64,000 nucleotides of DNA from Actinacidiphila acididurans (GCF_016918855.1 NZ_JADKYB010000021.1:62001-126000), one strand, 5' to 3'. Counted from the first letter of the stretch, positions 52,832 through 62,421 are shown. Numbers and translations are program-made. Notes: generated by a model not told the origin, from the letters alone.

Positions 52832-53752
52832 TCAGTGCCAGGGGGAGCCGGTGAGCCGCTCGTAGGCCTCGGTGTACCGGGCCCGGGTGCGCTCCACGAC
52901 CTCGAGCGGCAGCGGCGGGGGCGGCTGTTCGGCCGCGCGGTCCCAGCCGGAGGCCGGCGAGGTGAGCCAGTCGCGGACGATCTGCTTGTCGAAGGACGGC
53001 TGCGGAATGCCGGGCGACCACTGGTCGGCCGGCCAGTAGCGCGAGGAGTCCGAGGTGAGCACCTCGTCGGCCAGCACCAGGCGCTCGCCCGCGCCCTCCC
53101 CGGCGGCCGGGTCGGTGCCGAACTCGAACTTCGTGTCGGCCAGGATCAGTCCGCGGTCGCGCGCCACCTCCCGGGCCCGGGAGTAGACCGCGATCGTGGT
53201 CTGCCGCAGCTCCGCGGCCGTCTCGGTGCCCACCAGCCGGGCCACTTCCTCGTACGACACGTTCTCGTCGTGCTCGCCGACCTCCGCCTTGGTGGCCGGG
53301 GTGAAGATCGGCGCGGGCAGCTCCGAGCCGTCCACCAGGCCGTCGGGCAGGGCCAGTCCGCACACCGTGCGGTCCCGTTCGTACTCCTTCAGCCCGGAAC
53401 CGGTCAGATAGCCGCGGGCCACGCACTCCACCGGGATCATCCGCAGCGGCCGGCACACCATGGTGCGGCCCGCCCAGTCGGCCGGGGCGCCCTCGGGCAC
53501 CTCGGTGGAGATCACATGGTTCGGCACCAGGTCGGCGAGCTGGTCGAACCACCACACCGAGAGCTGGGTCAGCACCCGGCCCTTGTCGGGGATCACCGTG
53601 GGCAGCACCCAGTCGTACGCCGAGATGCGGTCGCTGGCCACCATCACCAGCTCCCCCGCACCGTTGCGGTACAGGTCGCGCACCTTCCCGGTGTGCAGGT
53701 GCTCCAGGCCTGGCACCTGCACTGGCTCGGGCTTGTCGACGAATCCGGACAC
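52832..53752 (-). CDS. purC: Phosphoribosylaminoimidazole-succinocarboxamide synthase
   Basis: A 306-residue SAICAR synthetase, joining CAIR and aspartate with ATP. Motifs seen: HTGKVRDLYRNGAGELVMVASDRISAYD (with GKVRDLY as the ATP loop), VECVARGYLTGSGLKEY, FTPATKAEVGEHDENVSYEE, and LADTKFEFG with SSRYWP. The GTG start at 53752 gives the N-terminus VSGFVDKPEP. It is separated from purD here by about 9 kb of unrelated genes. Confidence 0.96.
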   Translation of the reverse strand: MSGFVDKPEPVQVPGLEHLHTGKVRDLYRNGAGELVMVASDRISAYDWVLPTVIPDKGRVLTQLSVWWFDQLADLVPNHVISTEVPEGAPADWAGRTMVCRPLRMIPVECVARGYLTGSGLKEYERDRTVCGLALPDGLVDGSELPAPIFTPATKAEVGEHDENVSYEEVARLVGTETAAELRQTTIAVYSRAREVARDRGLILADTKFEFGTDPAAGEGAGERLVLADEVLTSDSSRYWPADQWSPGIPQPSFDKQIVRDWLTSPASGWDRAAEQPPPPLPLEVVERTRARYTEAYERLTGSPWH

Positions 53753-53888
53753 GGTCGGCCTCCCACTTGTGGTTCGGCTCCCGATTCTCGCGCACCTCGG
53801 CGTCCCGAGCGCGTCCGGGTACGGCGGGCCTGTGGAAAACCCCGCGGGAGGGTGAGGGCCGGTCACCGGCTGCGGACCGCCGGTGCGC

Positions 53889-55373
53889 TCAGTCCCGTTT
53901 GCAGATCCGGTCCAGCAGGTTCGCGGTGGCCCGCTGGATGCGGGAGTCCACGTGGCCGGGCCGGTCCAGCGCCGGCGACCAGGCGAAGGTGCCGGACGCG
54001 AACACGTACGCGCCGCTGGGCGCCCGGTAGAGCGAGGTCTCCTGGTGGGCGCGGCGGCCGTCACCGGTGTCGTACGGCGAGTGGGCGAGCAGCACGCGTT
54101 CGGTGAAGTCCGGCAGCGGGGTGCGCGGGAAGTAGCGGTCGGCCTCCCCCGCGACCAGCCCGGGGATCGCCTCGCCCTCGGCCGCCCCGGAGTCCTCCCA
54201 CAGCCAGTGGTCCGCGTTGCGCACCACCAGGGGCGAGGGCCGCGGCACCCGCCCGGCGTACTGCACCCCCAGCAGCAGTTGCTCCGGCTCGCCGCGGTCC
54301 CGCCACAGGGCCGTGGTCCGGCCGTCCCCGCGCCGCTTGCGGCAGCTCAGCAGCCGGTCCTGCTCCCCGGCGGGCGACGGCCCCAACTCCACCTGCCAGT
54401 ACATGGTGTTGGCGGACAGGAACACCAGCGACGTGCCGGCCGCGCGCGCCGCCTCGGCGGCCCGGCGCATCGGCACCGACCAGTACTCGTCGTGCCCGGG
54501 GAAGACCAGGCCCCGGTGCCGCGTCGGATCGATCCGCCCGGCGTGCAGGTCGCGCGCGTCGGCGTACGCGAGGTCGTACCCGTAGCGCTCGGCGAACCGG
54601 ATGAAGTCGTACGCGTGCCCGATGTGCAGCGGCAGCCCGGCGCCGGCGTACGGCCGGTCGAACGACACCGTGGTGGCCGCCTCCTCCTCGCCGAGCAGCC
54701 GCCCCTCGGTGTCCCAGGCGTGATAGAGGCTGGCGCCGGTGCGGCCGTCCTCCGGATAGAGGTTGTACGCCTGCCAGGTGACGTCCGGCAGCAGGAGCAG
54801 CAGGTCGGCGGTCGGCCCGGTGAAGTCCCGTACGGTGAACGGCACATGGCTGCGGTAGCCGTCGGCGCTGGTCAGCACCGCCACATAGGCGCCCGGTCGC
54901 CACGAGGGCGGCACCTGGAGCCGCCAGGACTGCCACCAGTGGTGACAGGACACCGTCCGCCCGGCCGTGAGCGGCGGCTGCTGCGCGATCCCCGCCAGCC
55001 GCGGGCTCGCCGTCACCTGGGCGGCGCCGTCCCCGTCGTAGTGCCCGATGCGGTAGACGTCGACGGTGAACTCCTGCGGCGGGGTCACGGTGATCCGGAA
55101 GTCCACCGCCTCCCCCGGCGCCACCGCGCCCTTCGACGCGAAGCCCTTGATCTGCCCGCGCACGTCGTCCGCCGTGCACGGCCCCGGGCTGCGCTTGCGC
55201 GGCGCCTTGCCGCTGCTCGCCTCCAGGTCCACGTACCACGGCACGCCCTGACCGGAGGTGTCCGCGTACTGCGGGTCCGTGCGCAACCACGGCAACGGCC
55301 CCTGCCCGAACGGATCCGCCGCCCCGTGCGCCAGCGCTCCCGACTCCCAGCGCCGTACCTGCCCCGCGCTCAT
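53889..55373 (-). CDS. N,N-dimethylformamidase beta-subunit-like protein
   Basis: A 494-residue protein. The N-terminal part (about 80-185) is a beta-sandwich (DFRITVTPPQEFTVDVYRIGHYDGDGA, SWRPGAYVAVLTSADGYRS). The C-terminal part resembles the large-subunit catalytic domain of DMFase: NLYPEDGRTGASLY, VSFDRPY, RGLVFPGHDEYWSVPMRRAAE, GTSLVFLSANTMYWQVEL. DMFase cleaves amide bonds using an iron site, but the small alpha subunit is not found here, so the true reaction is open. GGGGAG precedes the ATG. It is separate from purC by 136 nt and from the NACHT gene by 271 nt, a stretch in which I see no gene. Confidence 0.75.
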   Translation of the reverse strand: MSAGQVRRWESGALAHGAADPFGQGPLPWLRTDPQYADTSGQGVPWYVDLEASSGKAPRKRSPGPCTADDVRGQIKGFASKGAVAPGEAVDFRITVTPPQEFTVDVYRIGHYDGDGAAQVTASPRLAGIAQQPPLTAGRTVSCHHWWQSWRLQVPPSWRPGAYVAVLTSADGYRSHVPFTVRDFTGPTADLLLLLPDVTWQAYNLYPEDGRTGASLYHAWDTEGRLLGEEEAATTVSFDRPYAGAGLPLHIGHAYDFIRFAERYGYDLAYADARDLHAGRIDPTRHRGLVFPGHDEYWSVPMRRAAEAARAAGTSLVFLSANTMYWQVELGPSPAGEQDRLLSCRKRRGDGRTTALWRDRGEPEQLLLGVQYAGRVPRPSPLVVRNADHWLWEDSGAAEGEAIPGLVAGEADRYFPRTPLPDFTERVLLAHSPYDTGDGRRAHQETSLYRAPSGAYVFASGTFAWSPALDRPGHVDSRIQRATANLLDRICKRD

Positions 55374-55644
55374 CGCGGCTCCCCTCCCGGCCCCGCCCGC
55401 CGTCCGTCCGGTTCGCGCCCGTACGACTCCGGCGACACCCGTCCGTGCCCGTCCAGGTCACGTCGATCGGCGGGTTCCCATGCAATTATGCGTCCGCAAG
55501 GGTCAGCACATCACACTCAGCGCTTCCCCGGTCACTGTTCGTGCGGATTGCTGGATATTTTCCGGCCACGCGCGGTCGGATTCAGCAGACACGGTGAGAG
55601 GGGGTGGGTTGTGCTCAGGGCGTCCGGTTGCACAAAGGGCGCGC

Positions 55645-58600
55645 TCAGGGGGTGGGGGTGTGCTCCGGGTCGGGGAGTGAGATGTCGGGGTAGTGCAGGG
55701 CGGCGACCCGGTGGATGTGGTAGCGGAGGGCCGGGGGGAGGGCGTCGAAGTCGCAGTCGAGGAGGACGTGGCCGGGGTCCTCGCCGTAGACCTGGCGGGC
55801 CAGGCCGTGGTCGTGGACCTTGGTCCAAGCGGACCAGGCGCGGTCGTCGGCCTGGCGCCAGCCCTGGCCGGCTGTTGGCGCAAGGAGCCGGGCGGCCCGG
55901 ACTGCCAGGGACAGCAACAGGTCGTACGCGCCTTCGGACGGCCGCATCAGAAGCGATGTCAGTGCGACGGGCAGGATGCGCTCGGCGACGGTTGCGTCGT
56001 CGGAGTCGAGCCGGGGCTCCAGTCCGACGAGTGCGGAGGCCACCGCTTCCGGAGTAAGGAAGCGCACGTCACGTTCCAGCAGGCTCAGCAGCAACAGGCC
56101 GGAATTGCGGGAGCTGTAGCGCTGGACGACGAACAACGAGGCGTAGTCGTACCGCTCCTCCAGCACCGTCGCCGGCGCCCCGACGCCGCCCAACAGCCAG
56201 ATGCGCAACAGGTCGTGCGCCAACGAGGTTGCCGGCCAGTCGGGCTGGCCCATGAACGTCATCAGTTCCGCTCCCAGGAGCTCGAAGAGCGGCTCAAGGA
56301 CGTGCAGCATCATCGCGTCATTGGTCCCACCGGAGACGTCCATCTTGCGCCGCACGTCGGGCGCATACGGCCTGGACCAGATCATCCCGGTGCCGGGCTC
56401 CGGCCGGCTCCCGGTCACCCAGTACACGTCGACGGGTTCCGGCGGCTCGCCCGGGTCCGCGGCGTGCTCGATCCTCAGTTCGCGGCCGTCTGCCGTCCGG
56501 GTGCGCCGCAGCCGCAGGGTCAGCGCGAAGGCCGTCCACTCCGCCTCGTCGAAGGACGACCGCCACAACAGCACGTGACGGTGCCAGTTCTCGGCCGGGT
56601 CGTCGGACTCCGGGAAAAGCTCGCCCGCGGTGAAGCCGCCCGTGAGTGCGAGCAGCAAGAGGACCAGGTTCGCCTCGTAGACGCCGTGGCGGGCGGCAGT
56701 GGCGCGTAGGGATGGCCGGTAATCGGCGTGGGCGTGCTGGGTGCGTTCGGAGGCTGCAGCGCGGACCTGGACGACGAGATCGGCGAGACGGGCGCGGTCT
56801 TCCGGCGGAATGCGGCCGATGCGGGCGCGCACGAAGCGGAACATCTGACGCGACGACAGGGGGACGTACGAAAGCAGCGCGTACAGCAGGTCGTCGTCGG
56901 TGCGTGCGGGACCCGAGAAGAGGGCCGAGCGCTGGTCGAGGAGGCGGTGCAGCACGTGGACGGCGAGCCGGACGGCCAGGTACTCGCCGAAGGTGGCGTG
57001 CAGGAACTCGTACGTGGCCAGCCGCCGTTCGTCGCGTAATGCCTGGGCGCGCTGGACGAAGAAGAACCGGCCCAGGGCGATGTCGGCCTGGGCGAGGGAA
57101 CTACGGAAGCCGGACTCGGCGACGGGAGCGGGCCCGAGGAGGGCCGTGAGGTCGGCGTCGAGTTCGTCGGCGGTGACCCACTGACGGCGGCGGTTGAGCA
57201 TGGCGAAGGCGACCAGGGAGAGGCGTTCGAGTTCCCGCTGCACGCGGGCGTCCAGGTCGCCGGGCCGCAGGGCGGGCTCCGACTTGCCGACCTCGCGGGC
57301 GGCGAACGAGGTGAGCAGGTCCTCGTAGAGATCGGCCTCGTCCAACGCGCCTGTGGTGTCGCGCTGGAGGGCGTTCTCGGTGGCGTCGTACAGGGCGAGC
57401 ATCAGCAGCAGAAGCGGCTGGCCGGCCAGGTCGGGTTGCCTGGCGGCAATGGCGACGGGAAATGGGCGGCGGCCGCTCGTCGCGAAATAGCGCTCATTGG
57501 TGCGGTTCCAGATCGTCACCCAGGTGGCGATCTGCTCCTCGCCGAAGGGTTCGAGGCGCAGGGCCACCGAGCCCTCGGGGTAGCGGGCCCGGTCGGCGAC
57601 CGCGGTCCTGCTCGTCACTATGGCGACGACCGGGCGTCCCTGGTCGGCCTCGCGCTGCTGGAAGTCGGCGATGTCCATCAGGTAGCGGGACTGGCTGACG
57701 CCGGTGGCCTGGAGGAGTTCGTCGAAGCCGTCGAAGATGACGACGGGCACCCGGCCGGGAGCCGCCCGGACCAGGTCGGGCCAGGTCGCACGTTCGCCGG
57801 TGGCGGCCCTGATCGCGTACTCGATCTGGTCCTGCACTCCCGCCTCGGCCGGCACCTCGCGCAGCACCACGCGGACCGGCAGGAAGCCCGTGGCGGGCAG
57901 CCGGGCGGCCAGCACCCTGCTCAGCATGGACTTGCCCGCTCCCGGCTGGCCCAGCACCACCAGGGGCGCGGTCGCCGCCATGGGCGCCGTGAGCGCTCCG
58001 GCCAGGTACTCGCCGATGTCCTCGCGCACGTCGGCCTGCGACCACCACCCTTCGTCGGAGGGGCTGCCGCCGTCCGCCCCGCCGACGGTGCGGATCCGGA
58101 AGCGCGGGTCGAGATAGGCGTCCGCCACGACCGGCAGGTCCACGCCGGTGGGGACCTCGCCCTCGGCCAGGATCGGCCGGCCCAGCGCGGCCCGGTACGT
58201 GGTCTCCAGAGCGGCCGCCACGTCCACGGCGGGCGGCGCCTGCGACAGCCCGGCCAGCAGCGTCTCCACGCCGCTCAGCGCCTCACGTACGGTCGCCCGG
58301 GTCGCCTGGTGCTCCACCTGGCCGCTCCAGAAGCCGAATTCGGGGATCTCGGCGGCGAGGCGGGCGTAGGACTCCTGGTAGCGCTCTTTGGCGGCGGCCA
58401 CGACGTTCTCGCTGAAGGTGTCCGTCATGGCCTGTCGTTGCGTCTCGTCCAGGCGGTCCCACACCGCCAGGCCGTTCAGGAAGCTCAGCAGCCGCGCGGT
58501 CAGCGTCCAGTACCAGGTCTGCAGTTCGTCCAGTGCTTCCTCGAACGGCACGTGCGGCGACGGCATCGGCGGCGGGTCGGCGCTCAGCGCGCGCCCCGGA

Positions 58601-59004
58601 TCCCGCCCGGCGTCCTGCGCCGCGTTGCCCGTGCCGGTGGCGAGGGCGACCTGGTCCTGCCGGGTCAGCTCGACCTCGGCCCAGTCGAAGGGCACGTCCG
58701 TCTCCTGGACGGCCTCGAAATAGGCGGTGACGACCAGGACGGCGTGGGCCGCCGCGATGCGCTCGGTGCGGGTGGCGCGGTTGTCGTGGCCGAGGGTGCG
58801 GCGCAACCGCCCCAGCAGATCGCGGCCGATGCGCAGGACGCGGCCCTGGGCGCCCGCGAGACCGAGGACCGTATCGCTCACGCCCCCGGTGAGCAGGCCC
58901 AGCGTCCCGCCCAGCGCCTGGTCGAGGGCGGCGAGCCCGGCGGGGTCACCGCCCAGCAGCACCACCGCGTCGCCGTAACCGATCAGCCGTCGCGCCCTTG
59001 CCAC
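55645..59004 (-). CDS. NACHT-domain STAND NTPase, candidate antiphage/conflict protein
   Basis: A 1119-residue protein. Residues 1-340 are a helical N-terminal domain (RARRLIGYGDAVVLLGGDPAG, LDELQTWYWTLTARLLSFL) of the kind named NNH7 in actinobacterial NACHT proteins. The NACHT ATPase follows: Walker A LGQPGAGKSMLSRVLAA (about 351-367), Walker B VVIFDGFDEL (421-430), sensor IVTSRTAVADRARYP, then the winged-helix region with YEFLHATFGEYLAVRLAV. The C-terminal 450 residues are helical and not recognised. Bacterial NACHT proteins sense phage and cause abortive infection. The GTG at 59004 has GGGGAG upstream. A SUKH gene and an M48-like gene lie directly upstream. Confidence 0.85.
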   Translation of the reverse strand: MARARRLIGYGDAVVLLGGDPAGLAALDQALGGTLGLLTGGVSDTVLGLAGAQGRVLRIGRDLLGRLRRTLGHDNRATRTERIAAAHAVLVVTAYFEAVQETDVPFDWAEVELTRQDQVALATGTGNAAQDAGRDPGRALSADPPPMPSPHVPFEEALDELQTWYWTLTARLLSFLNGLAVWDRLDETQRQAMTDTFSENVVAAAKERYQESYARLAAEIPEFGFWSGQVEHQATRATVREALSGVETLLAGLSQAPPAVDVAAALETTYRAALGRPILAEGEVPTGVDLPVVADAYLDPRFRIRTVGGADGGSPSDEGWWSQADVREDIGEYLAGALTAPMAATAPLVVLGQPGAGKSMLSRVLAARLPATGFLPVRVVLREVPAEAGVQDQIEYAIRAATGERATWPDLVRAAPGRVPVVIFDGFDELLQATGVSQSRYLMDIADFQQREADQGRPVVAIVTSRTAVADRARYPEGSVALRLEPFGEEQIATWVTIWNRTNERYFATSGRRPFPVAIAARQPDLAGQPLLLLMLALYDATENALQRDTTGALDEADLYEDLLTSFAAREVGKSEPALRPGDLDARVQRELERLSLVAFAMLNRRRQWVTADELDADLTALLGPAPVAESGFRSSLAQADIALGRFFFVQRAQALRDERRLATYEFLHATFGEYLAVRLAVHVLHRLLDQRSALFSGPARTDDDLLYALLSYVPLSSRQMFRFVRARIGRIPPEDRARLADLVVQVRAAASERTQHAHADYRPSLRATAARHGVYEANLVLLLLALTGGFTAGELFPESDDPAENWHRHVLLWRSSFDEAEWTAFALTLRLRRTRTADGRELRIEHAADPGEPPEPVDVYWVTGSRPEPGTGMIWSRPYAPDVRRKMDVSGGTNDAMMLHVLEPLFELLGAELMTFMGQPDWPATSLAHDLLRIWLLGGVGAPATVLEERYDYASLFVVQRYSSRNSGLLLLSLLERDVRFLTPEAVASALVGLEPRLDSDDATVAERILPVALTSLLMRPSEGAYDLLLSLAVRAARLLAPTAGQGWRQADDRAWSAWTKVHDHGLARQVYGEDPGHVLLDCDFDALPPALRYHIHRVAALHYPDISLPDPEHTPTP

Positions 59005-59125
59005 GCCCGCTCCCCTCGCCCCCTGTGCGCCATGCCCCCTACAGTTCGTCGCACGGCCGTCTCAGCCTGCCACGGGGGGCCGCGCCTACGACCGGACTCC
59101 GCCCGATACGTCACCAGGGCGCCGG

Positions 59126-60502
59126 CTACTCCCCGAGGCGCCCTTCGAGGGTGGTCCAGGTGATCGGGGGGCGGTCCCAGAGGGCGAGCAGTTCGTTGGC
59201 GAGGTCGATCACCGGTAGCGGGTGACGGTCGTTCCGCACCTCGATGGCGGCGGCCGACAGACCGCGCGGCACGGCTCCGGCGTCGAGGAGGACCCGCCAG
59301 TCGTCGGGGGCGAGGTTCAGGAACTCCAGCCCGGTCAGCCCGGCGATCTCCAGCGGGTCCGCGAGCGTGCCCGGGTAGGCGCTGAGGGTGCGCAGGCGGG
59401 GCAGCCCGAGGACTGCCGCGAGGCTGAACGGCTCGCCGTCCCACACACCGATGCTCAGGACTTCCAGGCCGGGATGGGCGGCGGCTTCGATGCTCTGCAG
59501 GCTGACGCGGTTGACGTGTGCGACCGGCGACGGCTCCGTGGAGCGGTCGCCGTACGGTGCGGTCGAGTCCACGTGCATCACCAGGTCGGCGAGGGAGTCG
59601 GCGACCAGGCCGGCGCCGACCTTGTCCTCGTGACTCACGTGGATGATCTGCCCGACGTGTCCGCGCGGGCCGGGCGTCAGGTCGACCGCGATACGGCTGC
59701 CGTCGGCGTCGCCGAAGACGATCCAGCCGGGCGATCCGACCAGTTGCTGCACCGCGCCGCCGGGCCGGGGCTCAATCGCCTCCATGGCGGCGAACCGCCA
59801 CGGAGTGAGGCGCGAGCGTGCGTCGGCGACGTACACCTCGTCGAGGGGCAACAGTTCGCAGCCGACCGCCTCGACAACGCGCCACCATGCCTCGTCGCCC
59901 TCGCCCCAGTCCTCCCACCGCGCCCGCGTCACCCGGTACAGGGCCTTCAGTTCGTCGGGCAACGCGACACCAAGGCGCGCCTCGGCCGCGGCGATCTCCG
60001 CCTCACTCGCGCCTATGGCGTCGGGAAACCGCTCGCGCAGCGCCCGCTCCACCAGCGCCGGATCGGCCGACGGGGCCGGCGCCGCCCCGGGCACCGGATC
60101 CGGAAGACGGCGCCAGGGCTCGGGGAGCGCGCCCTCGACGAATATCAGCGCCCCGGGGTGCGGGTCGGCGACGCCGGGCTCCGCCGCGGGACTGCCGTTG
60201 ATCACATGGAGTACGGCACTGCCGGAGGCCGTGATCTCCGCCGCGTACGCGATGTCGTCGGTGCCCGAGTCGGCGAGCGCGTCCCGTACCCGCTGCACCG
60301 CGTCCTTCTCGTCCGGAATGTCGCCGACCCGGGCGGCGGCATGTCCGGGCTGCAGGACCCGCTGAGGCCCGGACGTACTCGAGTAGCCCCGGCCGATCCG
60401 GCCCGCCGCATGGCCGCCGGGAACCGCCAGGGTCCCCGCGTTCGAGGCCCACGCCAGCCTCAGCAGCGGCTCCCAGGTGGCGAAGTCATGGATCGAGGAC
60501 AA
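59126..60502 (-). CDS. SUKH (SMI1/KNR4) domain protein
   Basis: A 458-residue protein. Residues about 155-195 have the SUKH signature (FPDAIGASEAEIAAAEARLG, VALPDELKALYRVT), followed by WEDWGEGDEAW, LLPLDEVYVAD and a strand region ending PGWIVFGDADGSRIAVDLTPG. SUKH proteins are mainly immunity proteins of polymorphic toxins. The remaining parts (N-terminal 150 and C-terminal 160 residues with LRTLSAYPGTLADPLEIAGLTGLEFLNLAP, a leucine-rich pattern) suggest ligand or protein binding. The start is TTG at 60502 with GGAGG upstream. It sits 121 nt before the NACHT gene on the same strand and may act as its regulator. Confidence 0.75.
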   Translation of the reverse strand: MSSIHDFATWEPLLRLAWASNAGTLAVPGGHAAGRIGRGYSSTSGPQRVLQPGHAAARVGDIPDEKDAVQRVRDALADSGTDDIAYAAEITASGSAVLHVINGSPAAEPGVADPHPGALIFVEGALPEPWRRLPDPVPGAAPAPSADPALVERALRERFPDAIGASEAEIAAAEARLGVALPDELKALYRVTRARWEDWGEGDEAWWRVVEAVGCELLPLDEVYVADARSRLTPWRFAAMEAIEPRPGGAVQQLVGSPGWIVFGDADGSRIAVDLTPGPRGHVGQIIHVSHEDKVGAGLVADSLADLVMHVDSTAPYGDRSTEPSPVAHVNRVSLQSIEAAAHPGLEVLSIGVWDGEPFSLAAVLGLPRLRTLSAYPGTLADPLEIAGLTGLEFLNLAPDDWRVLLDAGAVPRGLSAAAIEVRNDRHPLPVIDLANELLALWDRPPITWTTLEGRLGE

Positions 60503-60512
60503 CGGTGGCCTC

Positions 60513-60560
60513 CGGTCGGTTCGGTGATCGTGACGACAGCGATTGTCACGGAACCGACCG
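60513..60560 (-). promoter_or_regulatory. Long hairpin directly upstream of the SUKH gene ribosome site
   Basis: CGGTCGGTTC (60513-60522) pairs with GAACCGACCG (60551-60560). Inside it CGTGAC (60529-60534) pairs with GTCACG (60545-60550), leaving a 6-nt bulge on one side. The base of the hairpin touches the SUKH SD (60509-60513). It could end the M48-like transcript or control SUKH translation or transcription. Confidence 0.6.
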
Positions 60561-60568
60561 ACAGTGGC

Positions 60569-62194
60569 TCAGACGCGGCCCAGCCGCAGCGGCTTCTCCG
60601 GGTGGACGCCGAGGGCGGTGAGCCAGGCGCGCAAGGGGGCGGGGTCGCCGTTCTCGACCAGGCGCAGGACCGGGAAGGACAGGTCGTTGCGACGGGTGTT
60701 GGCGACCATCAGGGTGGGCCCGTCGAGCCAGTCGAGGCCGGCGGCGGCGCCCGCGGTGTCGATGGCGGCGCAGCAGACGGCGGCGGCCACGTGGTCGGCG
60801 AGCAGCTCGTGATGGGTACGGCGCGGCAGGAGCTGGTAGACCGGCGCGGGCGCGGCGGGGCGAAGGGGTTCGTCCTGGGCGGCCAGGGCGCTGATCCGGA
60901 ACGCCAGTTCCTCGCTGCCGCCCGCCGCCAGGCGGTCGATGATGCGGGCGAGCGTGGCGACGCCCTCGGGCTCCTCGCCGAGCAGGACGCTGCCCTTGAG
61001 GCGGGCCGGTTCGCGGCCGCGGGCCGGGCCCGGGACGGCGGAAGGTCTTACCTCGTCCAGGACCCGTATGAGACGGGCCGCCTCGCTGCGCCAGATCCGG
61101 TCCACCACCTCCTCGGGGTAGCGCGCCCAGGTGACCGGCGCCCATTCCGGGGCGGCCTCGGCGGGCACCCCGTGGAAGATCCCGGCGGCCAGCAGGGACA
61201 CCGCCTCGTCCACGATGCCGGGCTCCTCCAGCAGGTCGCAGGCGGGGCGCTCGCCGAGCCGGGTCTCGAAGCCGTCGGCGAGCCGGTCGCGCCGGGACAG
61301 CTCGGTGAGCGCGGCGACCACGCCCGCGTCCAGCCGGGACGGCCAGCGGCCGGTGCGCCAGGCGGGCAGCGCGACCCGGGTGAGCAGCCGGTCCCAGCCG
61401 GCGTAGGCCAGGCCGACCTGTTCCTGGGCGACGATCCGCAGCCCGTAGTCGACGGCCTGGGCACGCTCTGAGGCGGCTGCGGCCACTCCCCGTTCCATTT
61501 CCGCCGCATGGGTGCTGCACGCGCGTAGCAGCAGGCGGGCGGACCAGCCGAGGAAGGCGTAGCCGGGGCGCAGCAGCCGGTGTCCCGGGTGGCCGGCCGC
61601 CGTCCCGGCCGCCGCGACGCCCGCCGCCGCGTCCAGGCCGCGTACGAAGCGGCGCGCTGCCGCTATCTCCGGATCGGCGGCGGGTCCGGTGCCGGCCACG
61701 ACCGGGGCGAGCAGCGCGCGCAGTTCGGCCACCCGCATCCACCACAGGAAGGGCGAGCCGATGACCAGCACGGGCGCGGGCGGGGCGGGCTCGCCGGGCC
61801 GGGCACGGCGCTCCTCCAGCCAGCTGTCGCAGTCGGGGGTCAGCTCTATGGCGGGCGGCGCGGGCACCTGGAGGCGGTCGGCGAGATCCCGCACCATGCG
61901 GTACAGCTCGGGGGCGGCGGATTCGGTGACCGGCACGGTGGGGCTGACCGCCGGTCTGGCCCGTACGATCACCGCGGCGACCCCGGCCGCCACCGCCAGC
62001 ACGACGAGCGCGACCCCGGTGACCCCCCAGCGCACCGCGTCCCAGCCGGGACCGAGCCGCCCGGACAGGGCGGCACCGTGCAGCACGACGGCGCCGGCCG
62101 CGGGCAGCAGCGCCGTGCCCAGCGCGGCGCCGCGGATCCGCAGTACCGCCAGGGCACGGGCCCGCGCGACGCCCTCGCCTGCCTCACCGGCCAT
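60569..62194 (-). CDS. M48-like membrane protein lacking the zinc-protease motif
   Basis: A 541-residue protein with two N-terminal membrane segments (about 20-45 and 58-78). A domain resembling M48 peptidases follows (TESAAPELYRMVRDLADRLQ, then PAPPAIELTPDCDSW and VLVIGSPFLWWM). Where active M48 enzymes have HEXXH after a 'LRALLAHE' helix, this protein has ELRALLAPVVAGTG, so the zinc ligands are missing. The C-terminal half is helical and unrecognised. It is collinear with the SUKH and NACHT genes (66 nt upstream of SUKH). A non-catalytic scaffold role is the simplest reading. Confidence 0.65.
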   Translation of the reverse strand: MAGEAGEGVARARALAVLRIRGAALGTALLPAAGAVVLHGAALSGRLGPGWDAVRWGVTGVALVVLAVAAGVAAVIVRARPAVSPTVPVTESAAPELYRMVRDLADRLQVPAPPAIELTPDCDSWLEERRARPGEPAPPAPVLVIGSPFLWWMRVAELRALLAPVVAGTGPAADPEIAAARRFVRGLDAAAGVAAAGTAAGHPGHRLLRPGYAFLGWSARLLLRACSTHAAEMERGVAAAASERAQAVDYGLRIVAQEQVGLAYAGWDRLLTRVALPAWRTGRWPSRLDAGVVAALTELSRRDRLADGFETRLGERPACDLLEEPGIVDEAVSLLAAGIFHGVPAEAAPEWAPVTWARYPEEVVDRIWRSEAARLIRVLDEVRPSAVPGPARGREPARLKGSVLLGEEPEGVATLARIIDRLAAGGSEELAFRISALAAQDEPLRPAAPAPVYQLLPRRTHHELLADHVAAAVCCAAIDTAGAAAGLDWLDGPTLMVANTRRNDLSFPVLRLVENGDPAPLRAWLTALGVHPEKPLRLGRV

Positions 62195-62421
62195 CAGCGG
62201 TCACCCCCTGCGGTCGCGGCGACCGCCCCTGCGGCGGCCTCCCCCCACTGTCGCACCGCCCACCGACATCGCAATGCCGTACGGCTGATTGCCGCAACGG
62301 CCTGCGGCGCGTCCCCGGTGAGCCTGCGGGCACCCTAATTCCGCCGCCCGGCGAGAGTCATCCGTATGGCCTAGCCATCACTCCATGGAGTGGCTCTGAC
62401 AAAAACTTCGCGAGGGTGACC

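Noticed and set aside
57436..60420. Long plus-strand open frames opposite the NACHT and SUKH genes
   Set aside because: They mirror the codon pattern of the minus-strand genes, are Gly/Arg/His-rich and have no ribosome sites.
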